Both the position numbers and the translations under genes were made by a program. From Nostoc cf. edaphicum LEGE 07299 (GTDB lineage Bacteria; Cyanobacteriota; Cyanobacteriia; Cyanobacteriales; Nostocaceae): DNA of 6,531 nucleotides. The DNA lies in NCBI RefSeq assembly GCF_015207245.1, contig NZ_JADEXF010000203.1:1-6531 (forward strand). Reading direction: 5' to 3'. Below, piece by piece: positions 1 to 5,392 of the stretch (positions are counted from its first letter, which is position 1; the number at the start of each line of letters is the position of its first letter). The notes below the pieces were generated by a model. The model saw only the letters and a program-made list of their open reading frames with translations, did not search any database and had not been told where the DNA came from.

Positions 1-217
1 ATTTATATGCTGAATTAAATTACTTAATTATTTGATATTGTAATTAATCAGAAAACAATATTTTTTTGAATCGATAATTTTGCCAAAAATCAGGCATCGG
101 TTAAACCCTAATGTCAATTAACATAAACAGCTAATCAACTAATATCAATAAAAATTACTTAAACTAAAGATACAATTGTAAAGTTAATAAGTTGACCAGT
201 TAGAAAAGATAGAACAT
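1..217. other. AT-rich intergenic leader before the GST-like gene
   Basis: This stretch is very AT-rich and has no open frame worth calling. It holds one weak stem: ATATTGT at 35-41 pairs with ACAATAT at 55-61 around a 13-nt loop and runs into seven T residues (61-67). That could be a poor intrinsic terminator for a gene lying left of the window, but an all-AT/GT stem in AT-rich DNA is weak evidence. TACAAT at 171-176 resembles a -10 box but has no matching -35. No clear Shine-Dalgarno precedes the ATG at 218; only the purine-rich stretch at about 202-214 is present. Confidence 0.4.
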
Positions 218-1012
218 ATGCTGGAATTATACCAATGGGAACTCTCTCAATACTCAGAGAAAGTGCGCCTAATTCTAGATTTTAAAGGACTAGATTACCG
301 CAAAATAGAGGTTACGCCTGGGATTGGACAAGTGGAACTGTTCCGGCTGACTGGTCAAAGACAAGTGCCTGTATTAAAGGATCGTAATAAATATATTGCG
401 GATTCTACGGCAATAGCTAAGTATTTAGACTTAGAGTATCCCGATCGCCCCATAATACCGCAAGATCCTAAACAACGGGGTTTAACTTTATTAATAGAAG
501 AATGGGCTGATGAGTCCATAGGCATCAAAGGTCGCAAAGCACTATTTGCAGCCGTAAGTCAAGATCAAAATTTCCGTAAGTCTTTATTACCCACCTCAAC
601 ACCAGATATATTTAAAAGTCTGGTTCAAGGAGTACCTAGTGACTTACTGTCAGTGTTGGGTTTTGGCGTAGGTTATAGCCCAGATGTGATACAGTCAGCG
701 ATCGCATCTTTAAAACAAGACTTGGAAGCCTTAACGTTATTATTGGCAGATAGTCCCTATTTAACAGGAGATGAGCCGACTTTAGCTGACTTAGCGGTGG
801 CTGGCTTATCGATATTGCTCAAGTTCCCCTCTGGGCCTTATCTGGATTTACCAGCTTCTATCAGAGGTAAAGGATTGCCAATCTTTGCCGAGAATATAGA
901 TTATGAACCATTCTTTACCTGGCGCGATCGCCTTTATGCCCAATTCCGCAAACCGTTAATTAGTACCACTCCATCAACAGGAAGTGCGCCAACCTCGATT
1001 CAGATTGATTAG
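218..1012 (+). CDS. Glutathione S-transferase family protein
   Basis: The 264-residue product has the two-domain layout of cytosolic glutathione S-transferases. Residues 1-75 fit the thioredoxin-like N-terminal domain: strand LELYQ, then S10-Q-Y-S13 followed by EKVRLIL at the position where the catalytic Ser or Cys of GSTs sits, the cis-proline motif QVPVL (Pro51), and the ADST segment (61-64) that in the family contacts the gamma-glutamyl group of glutathione. Residues about 85-245 would be the all-helical C-terminal domain, including YLTGDEPTLADLAVAG (181-196) with the conserved TLAD capping motif. The Ser-rather-than-Cys motif fits a transferase or stress-related GST more than a glutaredoxin-like one, but substrate cannot be inferred. 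The protein is likely cytoplasmic, with no signal peptide. The ATG at 218 is preceded only by a weak purine-rich stretch. The C-terminal tail after about 247 is Ser/Thr/Pro-rich and probably disordered. The next gene starts 83 bp downstream on the same strand. Confidence 0.88.
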   Translation: MLELYQWELSQYSEKVRLILDFKGLDYRKIEVTPGIGQVELFRLTGQRQVPVLKDRNKYIADSTAIAKYLDLEYPDRPIIPQDPKQRGLTLLIEEWADESIGIKGRKALFAAVSQDQNFRKSLLPTSTPDIFKSLVQGVPSDLLSVLGFGVGYSPDVIQSAIASLKQDLEALTLLLADSPYLTGDEPTLADLAVAGLSILLKFPSGPYLDLPASIRGKGLPIFAENIDYEPFFTWRDRLYAQFRKPLISTTPSTGSAPTSIQID

Positions 1013-1014
1013 AT

Positions 1015-1107
1015 AATTGGGCATGGGGAATTGGGCATAGGAGATGGAGAAGAAAAACAAATGACCAATGACCAATGACAAATGACAAATGACAAATGAC
1101 TAATCAG
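1015..1107 (+). repeat. Heptanucleotide tandem repeat array (STRR-like) filling the spacer
   Basis: From 1017 to 1107 the spacer divides into thirteen 7-nt units in one register. TTGGGCA occurs at 1017 and 1031, giving a 10-bp direct repeat AATTGGGCAT at 1015 and 1029. TGGGGAA, TAGGAGA and TGGAGAA are related units. AAATGAC or CAATGAC occurs six times from 1059 to 1100. Then comes TAATCAG (1101-1107), and the ATG at 1108 follows immediately. Heptameric short tandem repeats of this kind are characteristic of heterocystous cyanobacteria. The last copies overlap the predicted start codon of the ATPase gene. Confidence 0.85.
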
Positions 1108-2838
1108 ATGAATTCGGCACAGCCATTAGGTTCGGTCATTCAAGGTTCTCTAACTGAAGGTTTAGAAGTACGATTGCATCCTGACATTTCTGTAGAAGAT
1201 ATGCGGGTGGGTAAATTTCTTGTTGTGCAAGGGATGCGATCGCGTTTTTTTTGTATGCTGACAGATGTAGCATTGGGAGCTGCTAATGCCCGAATTATTG
1301 CTAATCCCCCCAATTGGGAAGACACTTTTTTACGAGATGTTTTAGCCGGAAGTGGTACTTATGGTACTATCAACCTCGCGCCGATGTTGATGTTCACTCC
1401 CGAAACTGAAGAATCTTTCTCCCCAACAAATGGCAAATCGGCAAATCCTTTCCTCCCATCGGTGACGGGTTTGGCTTCATTTGTGCCACAAACCAGCACG
1501 ACAATAGAATTGTTGCCGGTGAAAACTATTCCTAGTCACTTTAGTCAAGTTTACGAAGCAAGTGTTGACGATTTTCGCCGAGTATTTGGTTGGGAAGATG
1601 ACCCCCAAAGGCGCAACTTTTCCATTGGGAAACCTTTGGATATGGATGTGCCAGTTTGTATCGATTTGAATCGCTTCGTAGAACGGAGTAATGGGGTTTT
1701 TGGGAAATCTGGTACTGGTAAATCTTTTCTAACTCGGCTACTTTTAGCTGGCGTTATCCGTAAAAATGCGGCAGTAAACTTGATTTTTGATATGCACTCT
1801 GAGTATGGCTGGGAAGCTGTTGCAGAAGGTAAGAACGTCAATACAGTTAAGGGATTAAAGCAACTTTTCCCTAGTAAGGTAGAAGTTTATACCCTCGACC
1901 CGGAATCAACAAAGCGTCGGGGTGTGCGTGATGCTCAAGAACTTTATTTGAGCTATGAGCAAATAGAAGTTGAAGATATTAAGTTATGTAGCCGAGATTT
2001 AGGACTCTCTGACGCAGCCTTAGATAACGCCAATATTCTGTATAGCGAGTTTGGCAAGTCTTGGATTGTGCAGTTGCTAAATATGACTAACGAAGAAATC
2101 GAGATGTTCTGCGACGAGAAGCGCGGACACAAAGGCTCGATTATGGCGTTGCAGCGCAAACTCTTGCGGATGGATAGCTTGAAGTATATGCGAGCAGTTT
2201 GCCCCCAGAATTACATTAGTAAAATTGTGCAATGCCTGGAATCTGGGAAGAATGTTGTGATAGAATTTGGTTCCCAGTCTAATATGCTCTCTTATATGTT
2301 GGTGACAAATATGATCACCCGACGTATTCACGAGCATTACGTCAAGAAAGCAGATAAATTTCTGCAAAGCAAAAATCCGAGCGATCGCCCAACGCCATTG
2401 ATGATTACCATTGAAGAGGCGCACCGTTTCCTTGACCCGGCTATCGTCCAAAGTACTATCTTTGGGACTATTGCCCGCGAACTGCGGAAGTACTTTGTCA
2501 CACTTTTGGTAGTTGATCAACGTCCATCAGGCATAGATAATGAAGTTATGTCGCAAATTGGGACTCGCATTACCGCTTTGCTGAATGATGAAAAAGACAT
2601 AGAGGCGATTTTTACAGGTGTATCTGGTGGTAGCGGACTGCGATCGGTATTGGCAAAACTAGACTCGAAACAACAGGCTTTAATATTGGGTCACGCCGTT
2701 CCCATGCCAGTAGTAGTACGTACCCGTCCTTATGACGCAACTTTTTACGCAGAAATTGGTGAGCCAGCCTGGGAAGAAAAACCTGACGCAGAAGTATTCG
2801 CCGCTGCGGAACTTGCCAAAGCTGACCTTGGATTTTAG
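1096..2838 (+). CDS. HerA/DUF87-like P-loop ATPase
   Basis: The 580-residue protein carries the signature of the HerA/FtsK-type ASCE ATPases. Walker A is GKSGTGKS (203-210), just after the strand VFGKSG. FDMHSEYGW (231-239) corresponds to the D-x-H-x-E-Y block seen in HerA. Walker B with catalytic acid is LMITIEEAH (435-443). Further on are RELRKYFVTLLVVDQRPSGI (461-480), which holds the sensor Gln475 and candidate arginine finger, and QIGTRI (487-492). Residues about 8-150 are beta-rich and fit the HAS-barrel N-terminal domain. Family members form hexameric rings that translocate DNA, often with the nuclease NurA; no partner is in this window. The start is uncertain: ATG 1096 lies within the heptamer array and ATG 1108 (Met5) right after it, and neither has a Shine-Dalgarno at normal distance. 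The nearest, GGAGAAG (1046-1052), is 43 nt before 1096. HIP1 sites at 1236 and 2381 suggest a long-resident gene. Confidence 0.85.
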   Translation: MTNQMNSAQPLGSVIQGSLTEGLEVRLHPDISVEDMRVGKFLVVQGMRSRFFCMLTDVALGAANARIIANPPNWEDTFLRDVLAGSGTYGTINLAPMLMFTPETEESFSPTNGKSANPFLPSVTGLASFVPQTSTTIELLPVKTIPSHFSQVYEASVDDFRRVFGWEDDPQRRNFSIGKPLDMDVPVCIDLNRFVERSNGVFGKSGTGKSFLTRLLLAGVIRKNAAVNLIFDMHSEYGWEAVAEGKNVNTVKGLKQLFPSKVEVYTLDPESTKRRGVRDAQELYLSYEQIEVEDIKLCSRDLGLSDAALDNANILYSEFGKSWIVQLLNMTNEEIEMFCDEKRGHKGSIMALQRKLLRMDSLKYMRAVCPQNYISKIVQCLESGKNVVIEFGSQSNMLSYMLVTNMITRRIHEHYVKKADKFLQSKNPSDRPTPLMITIEEAHRFLDPAIVQSTIFGTIARELRKYFVTLLVVDQRPSGIDNEVMSQIGTRITALLNDEKDIEAIFTGVSGGSGLRSVLAKLDSKQQALILGHAVPMPVVVRTRPYDATFYAEIGEPAWEEKPDAEVFAAAELAKADLGF

Positions 2839-2839
2839 A

Positions 2840-2881
2840 TTGTCATTTGTCAGTTGTCCTTTGTCCTTTGCAAATGACCAA
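2840..2881. repeat. Heptamer array in inverted orientation, switching direction at TTTGCAAA
   Basis: Just after the ATPase stop codon lie four units in a 7-nt register: TTGTCAT (2840), TTGTCAG (2847), TTGTCCT (2854) and TTGTCCT (2861). These are the reverse complement of the TGACAAA type. At the perfect palindrome TTTGCAAA (2867-2874) the orientation flips, and CAAATGACCAA (2871-2881) runs the other way. The left arm can pair with the direct array at 2974-3008, enclosing about 100 nt. Confidence 0.75.
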
Positions 2882-2883
2882 TA

Positions 2884-2970
2884 CTTCTCTACGAACGCGA
2901 ACAGCGTGTCAGAGACAGAGATTGCGCCAACGACTTACCTCGGCTCCACTCGGCACGAGTCGCTCAGTAC
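2884..2970. repeat. Dispersed intergenic repeat, probably degenerate
   Basis: This segment sits between two oppositely oriented heptamer arrays and is richer in GC than its surroundings. It includes TTCTCTACGAACGCGAACAG (2885-2904) and an inverted repeat ACTCG-GCA-CGAGT (2948-2960). On the minus strand 2970 to 2931 reads GTACTGAGCGACTCG and onward. From memory, both motifs resemble multicopy intergenic repeats of Nostocales genomes (GTACTGAGCG... and TCTCTACGAGACGC... types), but copy number cannot be tested here. The open frame crossing it is an overlap artefact extending out of the ATPase gene. Confidence 0.5.
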
Positions 2971-2973
2971 TAG

Positions 2974-3008
2974 TGACCAATGACAAATGACAAATGACAA
3001 ATGACCAA
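2974..3008 (+). repeat. Five-copy heptamer tandem repeat TGAC(A/C)AA
   Basis: Five uninterrupted units are present: TGACCAA (2974), TGACAAA (2981), TGACAAA (2988), TGACAAA (2995) and TGACCAA (3002). The family and orientation match the array in front of the ATPase gene (1062-1103), so the ATPase gene is bracketed by direct copies. Its reverse complement occurs at 2840-2867. Confidence 0.9.
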
Positions 3009-3158
3009 TTCGTGACATCCCTCCATTGTCACAGCAAATTAAGTTCGGTTATCCGGCTAGTTTTTGGCAACAGAAGAAGGGTTTTTGGCGTCACTATAGA
3101 TATAGTCAGTAATTTCAAGGAAATTTAAAATTTTTTTCTATAACTGCTGCTTTTGAAT

Positions 3159-3164
3159 TATAAT
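3159..3164 (+). promoter_or_regulatory. Candidate -10 box TATAAT for the sigma factor gene
   Basis: A perfect TATAAT occurs here, but the -35 region at 16-18 bp spacing (about 3135-3142) has no TTGACA resemblance. A promoter lacking a -35 box is plausible in cyanobacteria, where many group 2 sigma-dependent or activator-dependent promoters look like this. It would give a leader of roughly 325 nt. The surroundings are AT-rich, so a chance match is quite possible. Confidence 0.3.
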
Positions 3165-3378
3165 GATAGGTTTTATCTAAAGATAGTTTACTATTTGCCT
3201 GATTTATCGTATCATAAGTTAAGTAGAACTCATACCGACTTCGGATTTACCCTTCGGTGTTAGTAACTGTCCAAGAGAAGAATTCTCAAAAATAACCAGC
3301 GTGCTTATAAAAGATTGAAAATTTAGGGAAGGTAGGGGAACCTATCATTGGGGCGTACCATCTTAACAACGGCTGTAT

Positions 3379-3392
3379 CAATTAACTAATTG
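3379..3392. promoter_or_regulatory. Inverted repeat CAATTA-AC-TAATTG, possible operator
   Basis: Two perfect 6-bp arms are separated by 2 bp, about 105 bp before the sigma factor start codon. The spacing suits a homodimeric DNA-binding protein. No regulator can be assigned, and AT-rich DNA produces such palindromes by chance fairly often. Confidence 0.3.
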
Positions 3393-3473
3393 CTTTTGGT
3401 AGCTCCCGATATTTTGTGATAGATGTACTACTTCTCCCCATGCATTTTAGTAATAAAACATACATTATCTTTA

Positions 3474-3485
3474 GGAAGTAGAGGA
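3474..3485 (+). promoter_or_regulatory. Ribosome binding site of the sigma factor gene
   Basis: Two purine blocks, GGAAG (3474-3478) and GAGGA (3481-3485), precede the ATG at 3496. GAGGA ends 10 nt before it, a normal Shine-Dalgarno distance. This is the best ribosome binding site in the window and supports the chosen start. GAAGTAG (3475-3481) is complementary to CTACTTC (3428-3434) upstream in the leader. Confidence 0.7.
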
Positions 3486-3495
3486 CATCGCACCA

Positions 3496-4479
3496 ATGCC
3501 TACTGTCAATACCCAAACGGAAAACCTCAACACCAAATTCACGGCTGATATGGTGCGAACCTATCTGCGAGAAATTGGTCGTGTACCACTGCTAACCCGC
3601 GAACAAGAAATTGTCTTTGGGAAGCAAGTGCAACAAATGATGACGCTGATCGACGCCAAGGAAGCTTTGGCGAAGAAGTTGCAACGCGAACCGGATATTT
3701 CAGAGTGGGCCGATCACGTTAAACAATCGGAAACCGATGTGCAGCAAACGGTGGCACAAGGTAAGCGGGCAAAGCAAAAAATGATCGAAGCGAATTTGCG
3801 CTTGGTTGTTGCTATTGCTAAAAAGTATCAAAAGCGAAATATGGAGTTTCTGGATTTAATCCAGGAAGGAACACTAGGATTAGAGCGGGGTGTGGAGAAA
3901 TTTGACCCGATGAGGGGTTATAAATTCTCGACTTACGCTTACTGGTGGATTCGCCAAGCAATTACTCGTGCGATCGCTCAACAAGGTCGGACTATTCGCT
4001 TACCGATTCACATTACCGAGAAACTGAACAAAATCAAAAAAGTGCAGCGCGAGTTGGCTCAAACTTTGGGGCGATCGCCGACTCCAGCCGAAATTGCCAA
4101 AGCACTAGAACTAGAACCTGCTCAGATTCGCGAGTACCTGAATATGGCTCGTCAACCAGTTTCTTTGGATGTGCGAGTTGGTGAAAACCAAGATACTGAG
4201 TTGCAAGAAATGCTTGAAGATGATGGCCCATCACCAGAGTATTACACCAACCAGGAATTCTTACGCCAAGACTTGAACAACCTGTTAGCAGAACTAACCC
4301 CGCAACAGCGAGAAGTTGTAGCTTTACGCTTTGGTTTAGAAGATGGTAATGAAATGTCATTGGCAAAAGTGGGTGAGAGATTGAATCTCAGCCGCGAACG
4401 CGTTCGTCAGTTAGAGCATCAAGCTTTGGCTCATCTACGTCGCCGTCGTGCCAATGTCAAAGAATACGTTGCTAGTTAA
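3496..4479 (+). CDS. Group 2 RNA polymerase sigma factor, RpoD/SigA family (SigB-like)
   Basis: The 327-residue protein is a cyanobacterial group 2 sigma-70 factor: it directs RNA polymerase to -10/-35 promoters, and the family serves in stress and nutrient adaptation. Region 1.2 is about 15-50 (ADMVRTYLREIGRVPLLT). Region 2 is about 95-165, with LIQEGTLGLERGVEKFDP and the promoter-melting and -10 recognition helix YKFSTYAYWWIRQAI. Region 3 is about 166-245 and region 4 about 260-320, with helix-turn-helix MSLAKVGERLNLSRERVRQLE. Region 1.1, typical of the essential SigA, is absent, which together with the length marks a non-primary sigma. The N-terminal KFTADMVRTYLREIGRVPLLTREQEI pattern, split here by residue order 14-39, best matches my memory of the SigB branch, but SigD/SigE-type paralogs are close, so no symbol is given. 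HIP1 sites lie at 3970 and 4071. The gene appears monocistronic: a 487-bp leader without genes precedes it and a terminator follows. Confidence 0.95.
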   Translation: MPTVNTQTENLNTKFTADMVRTYLREIGRVPLLTREQEIVFGKQVQQMMTLIDAKEALAKKLQREPDISEWADHVKQSETDVQQTVAQGKRAKQKMIEANLRLVVAIAKKYQKRNMEFLDLIQEGTLGLERGVEKFDPMRGYKFSTYAYWWIRQAITRAIAQQGRTIRLPIHITEKLNKIKKVQRELAQTLGRSPTPAEIAKALELEPAQIREYLNMARQPVSLDVRVGENQDTELQEMLEDDGPSPEYYTNQEFLRQDLNNLLAELTPQQREVVALRFGLEDGNEMSLAKVGERLNLSRERVRQLEHQALAHLRRRRANVKEYVAS

Positions 4480-4485
4480 AACAAC

Positions 4486-4505
4486 AGACGCGGAACTCCG
4501 CGTCT
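4486..4505 (+). repeat. GC-rich hairpin just after the sigma factor gene
   Basis: AGACGCGG (4486-4493) and CCGCGTCT (4498-4505) form a perfect 8-bp stem with the loop AACT, starting 6 nt after the stop codon. No T tract follows, so by itself it is not an intrinsic terminator. It may protect the mRNA 3' end or be a small dispersed palindrome of the kind common in cyanobacterial intergenic DNA. Confidence 0.7.
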
Positions 4506-4527
4506 TCTGTACACCACCTTGGCGATC

Positions 4528-4557
4528 CGCCTCCTAAATTCAGGAGGCGATTTTTTT
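4528..4557 (+). terminator. Rho-independent terminator of the sigma factor gene
   Basis: CGCCTCCT (4528-4535) pairs with AGGAGGCG (4542-4549) around the loop AAATTC. After one A come seven T residues (4551-4557). The strong GC stem and T run make a canonical intrinsic terminator on the plus strand. On the minus strand there is no T run after the stem, so it should not stop the convergent gene equally well. GGCG-ATC-CGCC (4521-4531) overlaps the left arm and could form a small competing hairpin. Confidence 0.85.
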
Positions 4558-4649
4558 GCTGAAAACTAGGAAAAACTCGCGGGCGATTTCTATAGCAATC
4601 GGCTTTCTGAAAGTGAATAGTACTCACTGATTGAGCAATTATCAAAAAT

Positions 4650-5243
4650 TTACAATGAATCCCATTTTGTGGGCATCTCGGCAGGTGCCCGATTCGGTAT
4701 AGATGGTGGGTAGGCAGGATCAACATACCGCATCGTTACTCGCGAACACCGTTCAGTGCTATCACAACTTTTAGCCCTCCAACCCTCCAAATTGCTTGCT
4801 TGCTCGATCAAAAAAGTATCGGGAATGTAGGAGACAATCGGCATATTCGTCCCTGCATAGACGGGATTTTGTCCAGACAAAATAAATTGATCGCCAGAAG
4901 ACTGAACCACCATTCTTTGTTGTACGACATCATTCTGACCATTGGAATAGCGCACATTAACGGTCATGGTGCCAGAATTTCCTGTTAAAGTCAGGAGTCC
5001 ATCAAAAGATTTCCCATTTATGCGCCACTGGAGTTTCCAAATCCCATCTAGAGGAGATATTGTGGAGGCTGGGTAAGCAGAAAAACCCGATGGCGGCAGG
5101 GATTGAGCGTAGTTTACCGCCGTAGGCATTGGTATTGGCATAGCCCCGGCAATATCAATTACTGATAAAAAAGTAAACGTGCAGACTGTCGTACTCAAGC
5201 GAATTAGTTTAGTAAAGTTTAGTTTAAAGCGCCCAGTTTTCAT
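4650..5243 (-). CDS. Predicted exported protein of unknown function
   Basis: I do not recognise this family. From the ATG at 5243 the product has 197 residues: a basic N-terminus (MKTGRFKLNFTKLIR), a hydrophobic stretch LSTTVCTFTFLSVIDIAGA, then a Pro-rich segment, which together look like a Sec signal peptide with cleavage after about AGA. The Cys in the hydrophobic part does not fit a lipobox. The mature part is beta-rich: GIWKLQWRINGKSFDGLLTL followed by alternating strands, suggesting a small barrel or sandwich, with two Cys in KSCDSTERCSR that could form a disulfide in the periplasm. Other starts in frame are ATG 5276 (208 residues) and TTG 5306 (218 residues). I prefer 5243 because it gives a normal signal peptide; no start has a good Shine-Dalgarno. 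The gene converges on the sigma factor gene and lies downstream of the protease-TPR gene on the same strand. Confidence 0.7.
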   Translation of the reverse strand: MKTGRFKLNFTKLIRLSTTVCTFTFLSVIDIAGAMPIPMPTAVNYAQSLPPSGFSAYPASTISPLDGIWKLQWRINGKSFDGLLTLTGNSGTMTVNVRYSNGQNDVVQQRMVVQSSGDQFILSGQNPVYAGTNMPIVSYIPDTFLIEQASNLEGWRAKSCDSTERCSRVTMRYVDPAYPPSIPNRAPAEMPTKWDSL

Positions 5244-5276
5244 AACTTTTTGGTGTGCTTTCTGGATAAATTTCAT

Positions 5277-5306
5277 TAGATATCTTGCAAAAGTAACAAA
5301 TGCCAA
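5277..5306 (-). promoter_or_regulatory. Weak candidate promoter for the exported protein gene
   Basis: On the minus strand TTGGCA (5306-5301) and TATCTA (5282-5277) are 18 bp apart, resembling -35 and -10 boxes; the -35 match is good and the -10 poor. If real, transcription would begin around 5270, past the ATG at 5276, which would leave ATG 5243 as the only usable start. Confidence 0.22.
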
Positions 5307-5323
5307 GATGTTGAGGAAAGTTT

Positions 5324-5365
5324 AAAGGGTAAGGGAAAATTCCATACCTTTACCCCTTACCCTTT
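5324..5365. repeat. Perfect 12-bp inverted repeat of CCTTACC-type heptamers
   Basis: AAAGGGTAAGGG (5324-5335) and CCCTTACCCTTT (5354-5365) are exact reverse complements around an 18-nt loop. The right side reads as heptamers CTTTACC (5348), CCTTACC (5355) and CTTTTCC (5362), so this is a third class of 7-nt repeat in the window. It lies between the two minus-strand genes. No T run follows the stem on either strand, so it is not a canonical terminator. Confidence 0.75.
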
Positions 5366-5392
5366 TCCCCACTTCTGCAATAAGTCTATTAG

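Larger units (their letters stand above)
3009..3495 (+). other. Long leader/intergenic region upstream of the sigma factor gene
   Basis: No gene was found in this 487-bp stretch. It contains a 9-bp direct repeat GTTTTTGGC at 3060 and 3081 (21-bp period), and an inverted repeat ACTATA-GA-TATAGT (3093-3106). A -10-like TATAAT lies at 3159-3164. Small stems occur at ACCGA/TCGGT (3234-3238/3254-3258) and GAGAA/TTCTC (3275-3279/3283-3287), and another inverted repeat CAATTA-AC-TAATTG at 3379-3392. The spacing of these elements suggests a long regulated leader. I found no NtcA-type GTA-N8-TAC site in it. Confidence 0.5.

Noticed and set aside
35..67. Intrinsic terminator of a gene left of the window
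   Set aside because: The 7-bp stem contains only two G-C pairs, has a 13-nt loop, and sits in DNA where T runs are common; mentioned only as part of the leader.
171..197. Promoter elements TACAAT (171) and TTGACC (192) before the GST-like gene
   Set aside because: TACAAT has no -35 at proper spacing, and TTGACC would place its -10 on top of the start codon.
2077..2520. 147-residue open frame on the minus strand
   Set aside because: It lies wholly inside the ATPase gene, whose motifs are intact on the plus strand; it has no recognisable domain and no ribosome binding site.
2732..2983. 83-residue plus-strand frame running out of the ATPase 3' end
   Set aside because: Half overlaps the ATPase gene in another frame and the rest is repeat DNA, so there is no independent evidence of coding.
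2974..3008. Possible CRISPR array
   Set aside because: Units are 7 nt, contiguous and without spacers, so it is a simple tandem repeat.
3009..3495. NtcA-binding site (GTA-N8-TAC) before the sigma gene
   Set aside because: The closest candidate, around 3375-3388, ends in CTA rather than TAC and is not at a suitable distance from a good -10 box.
4034..4366. 110-residue minus-strand frame with a lipobox-like LLTGC segment
   Set aside because: It is antisense to regions 3-4 of the sigma factor, which are under strong coding constraint; the lipoprotein-like look is a by-product.
4671..4690. Inverted repeat GGGCA/TGCCC
   Set aside because: It lies within the C-terminal codons of the exported protein gene, the stem is 5 bp and no T run follows in the transcript direction.
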